Source: Rachycentron canadum (lineage: Eukaryota; Chordata; Actinopteri; Carangiformes; Rachycentridae). From it: DNA of 64,000 nt. Below, one piece after another: positions 1 through 10,990 of this stretch. The stretch is from NCBI GenBank assembly GCA_038496675.1, contig CM076653.1, forward strand, positions 26,311,440 to 26,375,439. The letters are read 5' to 3'. The notes below the pieces were generated by a model. That model was not told the DNA's origin. It saw only the letters and a program-made list of their open reading frames with translations, and did no database searches. Both the position numbers and the translations under genes were made by a program. Within the stretch, counting starts at the first letter, position 1. Every line of letters begins with the position of its first letter.

Positions 1-1630
1 AGATCAAGTCTGTGTGAAAAATGTCTGCTTTGTCAAAACTGCCAATGCATAGTGCTTCAAAATGTGACACAGTATTGGCTCAAAACAATTCACATGATAT
101 AGTGCACACTGACTCAGCTCCAGGCCTGCAGCTCTCAGACAGACGCAGAGGGAAACCATCACTTGCCTGTTAACTCAATCACTGCCTGTCTTTCTGGTTT
201 GTTTTCCCTCACCACCGTGCTCCAGAGACTCCAGCGGGAAGGAGTAAAAACAAAAAGAGACATCAGGCGAATGGGATAGATTCACCTGCGCGCTCTCTCT
301 CTCGCTATCTCACTTGCTCGCGTTTCTCAGTAGAATTGGGGATAAGTCTGTTACAGAATCAAGGGGTAACTTTTTGGAAACAAGGACTGGAGTTCAGAGG
401 TCACCATGGACTAGTAGCCTCTAGCTACTCAGATGTGGATAGGTGGGTGTTTGTGTGTGCCCGACTATTGCATCAGTTTTAAATTCTTGCCCTGGCCATT
501 TTTCTTTCTTTCCACCCTTCATGTGAATTCCCCTTCCTGTTGTGGTAAAGTAACTCTGTTTCCACACTTACATTATGGCGACTTTTTTTCCTTATAAGGA
601 CAAAAAGTAAAGCCCCATAATGTAAGTCATTTAAGTTTAAGGTAATATTTTATGGTTATGGCATGTAGTAGTGAGGAGGTCTCCAGAAAATTAATGGAAG
701 TCAAGGTAATGTCCTTTGAAGTCATGAGGACGTGACTCTGTGTGTGCATGCATGTGTATGGGTGTAGGTGTCTGCTGATTCTGTTGTTTTCTAGCAGAGG
801 TCACACCAAGGCTTTCCTCCTCTGTGGACTCCAGAAGTTGCGGTCTGTTACTTACAGTTTCAGTTTTTCTCTTCCACTGTGACATTGGGCTACGAAATGT
901 GTGGTGTCTTTGCACTTTTGCACCGTGGAGATAATTACCCCAGCTTATCACTGTCAAATGGATTAGTTATTTCTGTAAAATGTCAAAGGAGTTAGACCAC
1001 TTCAGCCATGTTTTTGTCTGTTCGTATTTCCCCAGATATGACCTCGTATGGGCTGAACTAGGTGATTTGATGTGGACAAGAAGAGTGCCACCTCTCTATT
1101 AATAAAAGGCCTTATATTCCTCAAAATAGCTAAATGTGGGGCTCAGTCGCATCTACTACTAATTAAATTTTAAAAGATGGAGTCAAAAGTCTGAAAGAGT
1201 GCGATAGATTTAGACAGAGTATAACAACAAATGTTTTTGGTGTGACACTAATAAAGGAGAGATGGCTGAACAGGTTTTGTCTTCTTGAAACACAGAGCAC
1301 GATTACCCTAATAGCAAATAAGCCAACATTTGTGTTTCAATCTCTCACTATACTTATTTTAGGGGAAAAAAAAAAACAGATCTCGCAAAAATTTAGAATA
1401 CTAAACAACCAATATCTAAAATAATTTATGATTTCATCATGAGGGTCTTTTCGATGCTTTTTAAGCCTTTCATTCCATATTCTGTGTAGTGCTCTTGAAA
1501 ACACAATCTGGATTTAAAGTGCCACTGAAGCAGCTTCATGTGGCAAGCTAATGACATCAAAATGCAGATTGGGAGCTTTGGCTTTGGCACAAAAAACACC
1601 TCTCACTTCTCTGACAACTGTATGCTCTAT
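1..1630. other. No gene recognised; AT-leaning intergenic or intronic DNA
   Basis: I see no exon-like open frame, RNA gene or recognisable transposon. A short CT-rich patch lies near 291-315, and the frames of 60-90 codons show no protein family features. Small exons cannot be excluded by eye. Confidence 0.5.
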
Positions 1631-1631
1631 G

Positions 1632-1658
<27 letters not shown>
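1632..1658. repeat. (AC)n microsatellite
   Basis: Uninterrupted AC dinucleotides, about 13 units, continuing into a looser CA-rich stretch with ATACATG. It explains the His-Thr-rich open frame that crosses it. Confidence 0.95.
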
Positions 1659-1662
<4 letters not shown>

Positions 1663-1669
1663 TGTAAGC

Positions 1670-4238
1670 TCACTCATACAGACACACAAGCACAACTGTG
1701 TTAGCAGCTACTCCTCCCAAACACCAAACACACACACGTTCCTCTACTCACACAGTTTGCACAGTTAAATCAAACTGATTTGCTGCCATTGTGAGAGGAA
1801 ATTAGCATAACAAGGATGGGATCAAATGAGGTAGTTACAGCTTGAATCATAAATTGCAGACTGAGCGAACGTGCGGCTGCAAATGGATTGTAGTTCACAT
1901 CAGTATTCATGAAAAGAGAGAAGTAAGCTTTAGAATGGGTTGTGGTATTTTTTTTTTCCTATTGTCAGTTTTATGCAAAAACCTTGTATCTCAATTTTCG
2001 TCTGTTTTTGTACAATATTTAGTTTAATTAAGTTTCATGAGTCAAGAACCAAGCAAAATCTTTAGATGGCATTGTGAAATGCTAAGTGTGTGGATGAATG
2101 GTGGTGAAATTATCCATTTGTTTCGCTTTTTTTTTTTTTTTTTTTTTTTTTGAAAAAGCAGATTTTTAAAAGAAATTTATTTATTTATTAGTTCTGGTTT
2201 TATAGACTGGTATTGTTCCTTTTAAATCCCTGTGGTGATATTACCATGAGGACACATACATCGTGCTTATAAAGGTATATGCAAAGCATGATCAGCTAAA
2301 ATTGCTTTCTGCTCATGTTGTAATCACCAGTGACTCTGCTCTCAGTCAAGTCAGTAATGGTGTATTCTACCAATATTATATCAATAATATAAGCACTAGT
2401 ATTATCTATGCATTAAGAGTCTGTGCTTACAGTCATACATACATTAATATATTATGACACAGGATTATTGTCTTCAGCAAAACAGGGAGACCATTAACCA
2501 GGATGATATTCATTTTTAACATACAGTACTTCTGCCTTTGACTTGTCAATAAAACACTCGTTATGAAGCAAAAGAAACAGCGGTGTACAAATGTGCATGT
2601 ATTTGCCATTCCAATTGCAATCATTCAGACCACTGCCAAAGCAACTACATCTCTTTAACATTACAAGTACGATAATCTTTTTTAAACGTGGCTGTCGACC
2701 AATTACTTATTAATTACAACACTGAATTAATTATCCATAGTCGCAGTTTGAATTTTAAGAGCTCATGTAGTTTACATAATGTTATTTCAAACCATCTCTC
2801 CCTGTCTCTTTCCCTGGGTCTGCTTCTCGTTCAACATTTGTACAGTCACACTTTCCATTCTTTCGCATTTCTCGCGTTTCTCACATTTTCCTTCTTTCTC
2901 TGCTTCTTACTCATTTTCATTCCATTGTACAGGGAATATTTTCATGCACTAAGCCATCTGTTGACATAATGTAAGCTAATAGAGTGTTAATATGAACCAG
3001 ACTTGTCTATAGAGGATTTAGGTATGTGATTCCATGTTCTATACTGTACCAGCCATATCTGTAATCTAAAGCAGACCATGAGTTAGTGAATGCACTGTCT
3101 TGTGTAGTAGGAGACTGTGTTTTAACATTTGCTTCAATTGCCCAAACCGTCATCCAAAAAAGAAGACACCAAAAACACTAACTGAGTTTGAGCACACATC
3201 TGAGACTCTCAGTGGAGAGACAAGGAAGCAGAGTGAGTTATGATAGATTCATCACCCGTGCCAAAGTGAAATTCTTGCCTTGATCTGAAGTGTTGAAATT
3301 TGACTGGTGGGAAATCTTATTTGTGCTTAGGAAGTGACAAATTGAAGACTAAAATAATACTCCACTGAAAATCTGCTTTGAACGCCAAACACACGCTGCC
3401 TGCTGTGTGAAAGGTGGGTCTGAAAAGTTTGTAGCTCGCTGCTTTGTAATGACAGCCACAATATTATCAGCTTGGAATCAGAGCAATGGGCTCCAATGGC
3501 AGACCGTAGTCCTGTTTGTGGGGGGTGGGGGGGACATGCTACTAAAGCATAATCAAATACTCTTTTGACCATCTCACCTTTCTGCTATAACATGAGTATA
3601 AGAATCATCACTCTGCTGCGGCTGCTGGATGTTTTACTTATCAATAAAATAAGAAAGGGCAGAAGAAGGGTGCCCGCTGTACCACCTGCTGTCTGTCTGA
3701 CACTGCAGGTGTGCAAAGTACCCCAACAGTTTGCCTCTGTCCTCCACAAGCATCTTTGTTCATCATTGTGGATGGGATGTTGGCAGGGATTTATTACCTC
3801 TCATGTACCTCTCATGTTTACCTGGCTCCTGTCACCCCAAACGCTGTCTCAAAGTAAGATTACATGGGATTGCTCAGATATCTGCGAGTGCGAACATCTC
3901 TACGCATGTATCTCCACGAATTAAACAGACACGTGCCACCTGTGAACAGTTGCACAGTCGCAGCTACAGCACATATAGTACAGTATAATCAAGAAGCCTA
4001 GCGAGGTCAGCCCTCATACAGTATCTGTATAATACCATTTGGTTTGCAGCTGGAGCTGCAGTTGATGAGGTAAATAATACCAATCTAAGTGAAGTGGAAC
4101 CGTCTCTGAATTGTTTTTTCTCTCTGTGCTCGCATGTGTTTAGAAAAAGATACAGGTGATGATGAGACGCACTGACCCTGTGGTGGTGGGAGAGGGTATG
4201 GGGGGGTGGGGTCATTACTTATTCTGATAACTTGCATA
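1670..4238. other. No gene recognised; includes poly-T tract
   Basis: Mostly unique-looking AT-rich DNA. A run of more than 20 T lies near 2128-2151, a pyrimidine-rich patch near 2795-2930, and G-rich patches near 3518-3533 and 4199-4211. I found no splice-flanked coding frame. The 119-codon plus frame at 3565-3924 overlaps another open frame and resembles no family I know. Confidence 0.45.
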
Positions 4239-4738
4239 NNNNNNNNNNNNNNNNNNNNNNNNNNNNNNNNNNNNNNNNNNNNNNNNNNNNNNNNNNNNNN
4301 NNNNNNNNNNNNNNNNNNNNNNNNNNNNNNNNNNNNNNNNNNNNNNNNNNNNNNNNNNNNNNNNNNNNNNNNNNNNNNNNNNNNNNNNNNNNNNNNNNNN
4401 NNNNNNNNNNNNNNNNNNNNNNNNNNNNNNNNNNNNNNNNNNNNNNNNNNNNNNNNNNNNNNNNNNNNNNNNNNNNNNNNNNNNNNNNNNNNNNNNNNNN
4501 NNNNNNNNNNNNNNNNNNNNNNNNNNNNNNNNNNNNNNNNNNNNNNNNNNNNNNNNNNNNNNNNNNNNNNNNNNNNNNNNNNNNNNNNNNNNNNNNNNNN
4601 NNNNNNNNNNNNNNNNNNNNNNNNNNNNNNNNNNNNNNNNNNNNNNNNNNNNNNNNNNNNNNNNNNNNNNNNNNNNNNNNNNNNNNNNNNNNNNNNNNNN
4701 NNNNNNNNNNNNNNNNNNNNNNNNNNNNNNNNNNNNNN
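4239..4738. other. Assembly gap of exactly 500 N
   Basis: Five hundred consecutive N. The round number suggests a placeholder rather than a measured size. The right edge runs directly into an AC microsatellite, so the missing sequence is probably repeat-related. Open frames crossing it are meaningless. Confidence 0.99.

Positions 4739-4785
<47 letters not shown>
4739..4785. repeat. (AC)n microsatellite at gap edge
   Basis: About 23 perfect AC units abut the 500-N gap. The true array may extend into the gap. Confidence 0.97.
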
Positions 4786-4787
<2 letters not shown>

Positions 4788-5095
4788 ACAATAGCACTAA
4801 AAAAGCACAAATGAACAGAAGTCAGTTTGAAGTTGAATCACTCAAATAACAGTTTACCGGTATATTTATATATTATATTATATATTTAATTGATTTCTTA
4901 GCTAGTATGTTTAAACTACACCCACAATTGTTTTTGCTCAGCACACCGCTATGAGGTAAGTGGAAGATGGTTTCTGGATTTATCCATTTTTCCTCTGGTC
5001 TCAGAAAGACAAAATATAGAAAAATTCAATTCTCGCCAAAACCAAAGGGAGTTTTATGGGGCTGTAGAATATCTATTTGATTTTTAATACCCATC

Positions 5096-5290
5096 CATGT
5101 TTTACCCAGTCATATTATTCATCCATTCATAAATTTTCCATTTTCACTTATTCCTCTTCAGGGTCACAGGGAGGCTATTCCACACTGTGAATAAGGCGGG
5201 GAAACAAATTCATGCACATTCACCCCCGTAAGTAATTTACAGCCTTCAGTTCACCGAACCTGCATTTTGGACACTGTGACTCCTCTGCGT
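5096..5290 (+). mobile_element. Degenerate teleost interspersed repeat (probably retroposon 3' region)
   Basis: The stretch reads as CATTCAT, a TTTTCCATTTTCACTTATTC-like box, then CAGGGTCACAGGGAGGCT, AAGGCGGGG, ACATTCACCCC, GTAATTTACAG and CCTGCATTTTGGACACTGTG. This order of boxes is one I remember from a very common fish repeat whose usual form has CAGGGTCGCAGGGGGCTGGAG and GAGGCGGGGTACACC. It has internal deletions. The family name is uncertain: it may be the 3' part of an RTE/L2-type LINE or a related SINE. The match is recalled, not searched. Confidence 0.55.
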
Positions 5291-5395
5291 TGAACTGAGA
5301 ACATAATAAAGCTTCACAGCCGAGCTTTAACTCCAGCTTTCTCCTCTCACCTGACTTTACTGTCTCGTGACGTCCCAAGATCATGTTGTTTTCAT

Positions 5396-5570
5396 GGGGC
5401 GGCTGTGGCTCAGGAGATAGAGCGGGTCGGTCCCGGATCCTCCAGTCCCTGCCTCAAAGTGTTCTTGGTCAAGATCCTGTACGAGTGTCTGTATGTATGG
5501 AAGGGCGCTATGTGAATGTGCGCGAATAGGTGAATGTGGCTAGTAGTGTAAAGCGCTTTAAAGCGCCGTT
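5396..5570 (+). mobile_element. tRNA-derived SINE remnant lacking its box B region
   Basis: The head GGGGCGGCTGTGGCTCAGGA followed by GATAGAGCGGGTCG is a tRNA-like leader with an A-box (TGGCTCAGGAG, 5406-5416). After it come CGGATCCTCCAGTCC, AAGTGTTCTTGGTCAAGATC, GTGAATGTG and GTAAAGCGCTTTAAAGCGC, which follow the order of a teleost SINE-like family I recognise. The expected B-box (GGTTCGATTCC type) should lie between the A-box and CTCCAGTCC and is missing, so this copy carries an internal deletion. It is a relic with no coding capacity. Confidence 0.7.
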
Positions 5571-7139
5571 TACTGACATCAAAATTTTTTTCCTGAGAAA
5601 TCACAAATACTGTACATGCACATTATTATCTAGTCTGGTCCCTGGATATGTCAATACATTAAAATGTGTGTCATTTCATGTCCAACTTATTACAGTAAGC
5701 CATCCCCACTCTTAAGGAAGATCTTGCACAATGACAGCTCCTAAGCTACAGACCTGTCATGTTATGGTGTGTGTGTGTGTGTGTGCGTGTGTGTCTATGG
5801 CAAAAACAGTGTGTGTGTGCCATGGAATTATTTGTGCATGTTTGAGAAGAAGACATTTCCCTCAGAGACTCTTTCAATTCATTAACAGGAGTTGTAGTAA
5901 GAGCTGTTTTTTGAGTGGACTCAAAACATATATAGCAGCCACAGCATTAAGTCTGGAATGCATGTCTATGCTAATGCATTGCCCAAAAAAAAGTAAAAAT
6001 AAAAATCTGCAAGTAGCTCGTAATATTTTGGATAATTTAACAAACATTTATTTTGCTCATACAGGGTATGAGTGCTGCTGGTAGGAATTTCTTACTCCTC
6101 AAATATACGGTGACAGTAAACAAGCCTCCATGATGGTTGTGTTTACAGTTACTATGTTTCACACAACTCAAGCAAACGTTTTGTGTCATACGTGAGCAAA
6201 CTTCTGTCACTTCACACAGATTACCCCTCTCTCATTGGCATTAATTCCTTTGGAAATACAAAATGCTACTTAACATAAAGCACATACAGGACCTGCGCCA
6301 TTAAATTACATGATTTAGGATTGAGAATTATTAATCAAGGAATGGAGCAAGTGGTTCGCTGTGATTCAGCTCCGCGGGTAACACTAAATACTGCAGCGTG
6401 TGTCTAATGCAAGAACATCAGGTGGTATGCCTTTCACTGAAATGTTTGGATACCAGGAGGCTCACTCCCTTAGCAGAAAGAAATGAATCTAGTATTCATA
6501 GCAGATTCATCAGTGGCCGTACATTCATTGGGATTCTGTTGTTTAGGTTATGCTAGAAGAATCTCCTGTAATAGATTCATGTGATGACAGTATTTCAATC
6601 ACGTCCTCCGCCTCATATTTCTTACACTAACTACTGTTGTATTCATATATCAAAATGTTAGGAGAATGCGACATGGAGAAAATCTGAGTATATTCTTGCA
6701 GTCGTGGCATGAGTCTGAATGATTAGCTGGTATTTGTTATTTAGAATTAGGCTATTTCATTATGTAAGGATTATTCCAAGCCTACACTGGAAGACATTCA
6801 GATTCATGAAACAAATCATAAAAGTAATTTATCAATATTTATTTTACATTAATACCATATTGCTCATTTTGGACTGTGTTATTTTATCTTTTTCATATGC
6901 ACATTATATATATTTTTTTTAATCAAAGAAACACACTTGGCCAAGCAAATTATTATGCTTTAATATTGAAATGTGGATATTTGTTCCTTATATTGTCAAT
7001 TTAACATAATAATTTTACAGTGGGCTGCCTCTTACCCTGGAGTTAGAAGACTAAATTAGGTATTCATATTAAACATCCCTTAGCTATACTTACCAACAAA
7101 CCACTCTCTCTGAATACGTGTATGTGTGCTTGTATGTGT
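5570..7139. other. No gene recognised
   Basis: AT-rich DNA with one GT microsatellite near 5767-5793. The 117-codon frame at 5731-6084 starts in the GT repeat and then shows no family features. Confidence 0.45.
5767..5793. repeat. (GT)n microsatellite, imperfect
   Basis: GT units interrupted by a single GC substitution. Confidence 0.9.
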
Positions 7140-7360
7140 ACATTTAATGCCTAAATGCAGCCCTAATTTGAATATGCACGGTCATTTCAGATTTAATTTG
7201 CCTCACCGTGTGACTAATTTGTGCTCCAATAAGTAGCATATGCCCCCGGACATACAACCTAGCCATCCTTAGGATCTAAATAAGCCTTTCTCATTCCTAG
7301 CTGCTAAAAATGTGTGCAATGATTAGCTATTTTAATTCAATTAACCCATTAAAGGTCAGT
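7140..7360. promoter_or_regulatory. Candidate conserved non-coding element rich in homeodomain cores
   Basis: The stretch holds CTAATTTGAATATGCA, GATTTAATTTGCC, GACTAATTTG, GATTAGC and TTTAATTCAATTAACC, a high density of TAAT/ATTA cores in otherwise mixed, non-repetitive sequence with no coding frame. That texture is typical of vertebrate developmental enhancers. The call is inference from motif density only. Conservation in other fish would be needed to confirm it. Confidence 0.25.
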
Positions 7361-8508
7361 ATGGAAACATAAAGTACAGGTGAGCTGCACAGCATCAAGC
7401 AGTTGCTGCATTGTTATGTGATGCAAACAGGAAAAAGATGCAGTATATGCTGCTGCTATTCTAAAGATTGGTAATCCTATTATTTTATTATTTATAATAC
7501 AGCAAGTGAAGGCTGGATAGAGATGAAGCCACTCCATTGCCCAAACCTTCTATCTTTAGGTTGGCATTTCTCACTATTTCAAGGCAATTGTAATGCACTG
7601 GATACCCATTTAAGTTTTCAATGTTCAGAGGCAACATATTTGCTACATCTGTGCGACATGCTAATTTATTAACGTTAAAGCCACTAGGAGGTGACTGGAG
7701 TGAATAGAGGGGGCACAAAGTGCATGACTGTCACAGTAGATTTAGGCAGCAAATGTGCTTTGGTTAGTGTTGTGCTCAAGTTTAAAACCATAATGCGAGC
7801 TCACCATCTCAGCTCTTCATCTGCAGTCCATTTGACTTATGCATCAACTTTTAACACGGTGGAGAACAGTGCAAGTCTATCACACTAACCAGCACATTGA
7901 AAAATTGGGTCAAAAGGCTACCAACAACTTGGAGTGAGATGTCCTTGGATAACTGTGGCTGCGAAAGGATGAACCTGACCTGCAACAATAATGGCTGTGT
8001 TAAGACCATTGATAAGCCTAATCTAAGGCCTTAGATCCCATTCCGTACTAAAACTTGGATAACATAAAACTGTGGCCAGTTCAGAAACAAAATAATGTTT
8101 ACATGTAGCTGACAGTGTAAGTGGCATCACTGAAGTGACAAATGATCTCAAAATTGTCTGCTTTTTTTCTTTTTTTTTTTTTAAACGTTGACTGAATAAG
8201 ACATTTCTCCCAACTCTTCACAATTGTGATGTAATTTATACGCATATGCTCCTAAAGGCACAACATTCCTTATTCACAGTGCCATTTGTGACATAATCTA
8301 CATGTCCCTATAAACCATAAATTAATAACTTCATACACCCCACTACTTTTACATTTGTTGTATTCATCAAGTTTCTTTAAAAAAATAAAATAAATAAATA
8401 AATTCTAACCATATGATCTTTGATTGTGGCCATCACTGGTAACTATGAAATGTTTCTCATCTAAATCTTTTTTCCATTTTACATTTCGTATTCAGTTAAG
8501 CTCCTTCA

Positions 8509-8510
<2 letters not shown>
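7361..8510. other. No gene recognised
   Basis: Mixed AT-rich DNA with T-rich patches near 8161-8182 and A/T-rich sequence at 8375-8403. I see no exon or transposon. Confidence 0.45.
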
Positions 8511-8547
<37 letters not shown>

Positions 8548-8584
8548 ACACACACACGCACGCACACACACTCGTGCACACACA
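8511..8584. repeat. Compound (CT)n(CA)n microsatellite
   Basis: About 17 CT units run straight into an imperfect CA/CG array. Confidence 0.93.
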
Positions 8585-9170
8585 ATCCGTTTGTCACTTA
8601 TCCCATGTACCAGCAGTGACATGATGAATTGTCTTCATCCCTTAGTCTCCAGATTGGGGAATACAAAGACAGACGTCGATCCACTGGGGATGAGCTTCAT
8701 ATAATTTAATCCTCTGTGGCTACTTAACCTGTCATTGCTGCTCTGTACCATGTGGGTGGAACATTGTGAAGCCCTGTAACCTTGTAGTCAGGTTTGAGAG
8801 CCCATCACAAAGAGGCTGTATGGCATGGTGTCTTTTAGAATATATCGAGATAATAATGGAGGGCCCTCAGGATAAAGCATATATAAGACTGAAAGCACAA
8901 CATTCGGGACAACATTAAGGAAAACATGCTCAACATCAAGAGATGCAATAAATAGAAAAGGGGGGGGGGGGATGAAAGGGTTAAATATGTGCAACAAGAG
9001 TAGCTACGCCAGAAGTGCTCCAGGATGTTTGGGGGAATGATGGACTTGATTTACAAATACTGCTGCTTGCCCATCAGGCAAGAGAAAAAACATTTTGCTT
9101 TACAATATGTCGCCAATTTATCCAAATAATCTCTTTTTAGAAACTTGTGAATAAAGCAAAACTTAATGTA
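8585..9170. other. No gene recognised
   Basis: Unique-looking sequence with a G homopolymer near 8961-8970. It precedes the Tc1-like relic. No terminal inverted repeat for that element is visible here. Confidence 0.45.
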
Positions 9171-9171
9171 C

Positions 9172-9990
9172 CATATTGAATATGCTCATTTTCAATGATT
9201 GGCCACCAAAAACTTGTATATGGCAATGGATAGAAATCATGCAGATACGGGTCAGGAGCTTCAGTTTAAGTTCACATCTCTCATCAGAACGGAGGGAAAA
9301 AAGACTTTGACTGGCATGACAGGATTGTTGGTGCCAGACAGGCTGGTTTGAATACTTCTGAAACTGTTGTGAAAAACATAGCCTGGTCTGTTGAATCTTG
9401 GATTTCGGCTGAGGCATGCAGACAGTAAAGTCAGAATTCAGGATCAACAGCATGAATTCATGGTCCCAGCCTGCATTGTGTCAACAGCCCAGGCTGCTGG
9501 TGGTGATGTTCTCTTAGCATTTCACTTTCTGCCCCTTAATATGATCAATCATGGTTTAAATACCACAGCCTGTGTATTGTCGCTGGCAATGTGCGTCCCT
9601 TTATGGGCAGTTTACCTTCTCCTAATGGCTACTCCCGACATGATAATGAACCATGGCACAAAGCAAAAGTCATCTCAAACTGGTTTTGTTAACATGACGA
9701 TGAGTTGGTATACTTCATGGGCTCCTCAGTCACCCGACCTGAATCTGGTAAGACACATTTGGGATGTGGTAGAACAGATTGGCAGCATGAACGTGCATCT
9801 GATACATCTGCCGAAACAATGCGACGCAATCATTTTAACATGGACCAGAATCTTAAGGGAATATTTCCACCCTCTTGTGGAATCTGTGCCACGAAGAACA
9901 GAGACTGTTTCGAGGTCAAAAGGAGGCCCTGCCCAGTGTTGTAGTATGGTGTTACTAGTAAAGTGCTTGGTGAATGTGTGTCTAGTTTTA
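9172..9990 (+). mobile_element. Inactive, internally deleted Tc1/mariner-like DNA transposon
   Basis: The sequence follows, box by box, a teleost Tc1-like element I recognise: ATGCAGATACGGGTCAGGAG leader, GACTTTGACTGGCATGA, TTGGTGCCAGACAGGCTGG, then after a junction near 9365-9371 GCCTGGTCTGTTGAATC and on to the end. Relative to the remembered full-length family, roughly 0.4 kb coding for most of the DNA-binding part is missing at that junction. The 3' end reads GTAAAGTGCTTGGTGAATGTG (9959-9979), which corresponds to the usual AAGTGCTCGGTGAGTG terminus. I cannot find the matching 5' inverted repeat, so the left end is decayed or lost. It is one of many dispersed copies expected in a fish genome. 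Confidence 0.85.
9391..9960 (+). pseudogene. Tc1-like transposase pseudogene (DDE catalytic domain, C-terminal part)
   Basis: The DDE transposase would cut and paste the element by hydrolysing DNA at the terminal repeats. Translation gives VPACIVSTAQAAGG, then SPDLNLVRHIWDVVE, then LVESVPRRTETV and KGGPAQC, the conserved C-terminal blocks of teleost Tc1-like transposases. Damage is clear. The first catalytic Asp (usually in a WSDESRF-like block) reads Val in WSVESW (around 9380). The third catalytic acid (usually Glu in SPDLNPIEHLWD) reads Arg in SPDLNLVRHIWD. The second Asp block (HDN, around 9637-9645) lies in another frame from its neighbours, so there are compensating frameshifts between about 9590 and 9720. 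The N-terminal paired-type DNA-binding domain is almost all deleted. The open frame that remains is not a working protein. Confidence 0.85.
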
Positions 9991-10049
9991 TTCATGTGGT
10001 GATATGTACATTTAATAACGCAAATATCATTGTTGTTATCAAACTTTCC

Positions 10050-10080
<31 letters not shown>

Positions 10081-10770
10081 TACACTTTGCTCTATATTAT
10101 CTATTCAGCTTTAACTTCAAACAAACTGGCAGCAACAATTATTATATTTGGCAGCCACAACAATAGGGCTAGTATTGTTTTCACCTTGGAAATTTGTGTG
10201 TACAAGTGTGATCATGACGAAATGGTGTCTTAAAAAAAAAACAAAAAAACAAACCTGCAGGTGTGTTGTTGATATAAAAATTAAACCCAAATTAGAAGAT
10301 GGGTGTGGTCTGAACCATGAGTTTTGAAGAGTTTTGAAGAGTTTTCAAGCTCAGAGTGAGCTACTTGCCGTTGCCATCTTGGCAGTGACTGAGTCCGCAG
10401 AACTCCCAGCTTTTTCAAAAAGATGGTGCTTGTGTGGAACCAGGGCTTTGTGATGCCAGTTTGTGGCAAACATACGCTGACCACCTGTCACTCTCAGCAG
10501 CACCCATATCTGAAATCAAAATGATTACTTTCTTGCCTGAAAAATATCAAAACTTAATAAGAGATGAGGTCGGATCCTGGATTTGGAGCACATATCCCTT
10601 CGTGGTTGCACTTTTACTCTTGTTTGGGTTTTTCTATTTCTCTTTGCCAAAGAAGAGCTCCCACTTTAACAACCATGTAGGTTTGTTGTCAACCCAGACA
10701 AGAGCATATCAGCTGCAGGTTTATTGGAGCTTTGTCGTTGTGGTAAAAATAATAAACATATGATTAAGGT
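9991..10770. other. No gene recognised; A/TA repeat and short decamer repeat
   Basis: Holds a compound A(14)(TA)n tract at 10050-10081 and three copies of a GTTTTGAAGA-like 10-base unit at 10321-10349. The rest is unrecognised. Confidence 0.45.
10050..10081. repeat. Poly-A plus (TA)n tract
   Basis: Fourteen A followed by nine TA units. It could be an old retroposon tail, but no element body is recognisable next to it. Confidence 0.9.
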
Positions 10771-10990
10771 TGTGGAACCATTGTCACGGTTTGGTTAAGT
10801 TTAGGTGAAAAAACTACTAGGTAAGGTTTATATTAAGTTGGGACATCCACCATTGTGGTTATAATAATACACATGTGGTTAAGGTTGTCAAATGGATTAA
10901 AGAAAGTAGACATATTGCTTTCACATGGGAAACAAACTACAGTCTCCTGTTCTACTACAGTCTTTATTGTTCCATATACTACATCACCTA
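10770..10990 (-). mobile_element. tRNA-derived SINE remnant, minus strand
   Basis: Read on the minus strand, the order is GTGATGTAGTATATGGAACA, CAGGAGACTGTAGTTTGTTT, CCCATGTG, a TTTAATCC block, AACCTTAACC and finally CTAAACTTAACCAAACCGTG. This parallels a teleost SINE family in which a tRNA-like head (GTAGTGGATAG-type A-box, GGTTCGTGTCCCGTGTG-type B-box) is followed by a CCTAACC-rich body ending in AACCAAACCGTGAC. The promoter boxes are too degenerate to be active. The call is by recall of the family, without a search. Confidence 0.6.

Noticed and set aside
4085..4849. Several frames of about 190-240 codons on both strands
   Set aside because: They exist only because N codons do not stop translation; the rest is CA-repeat sequence.
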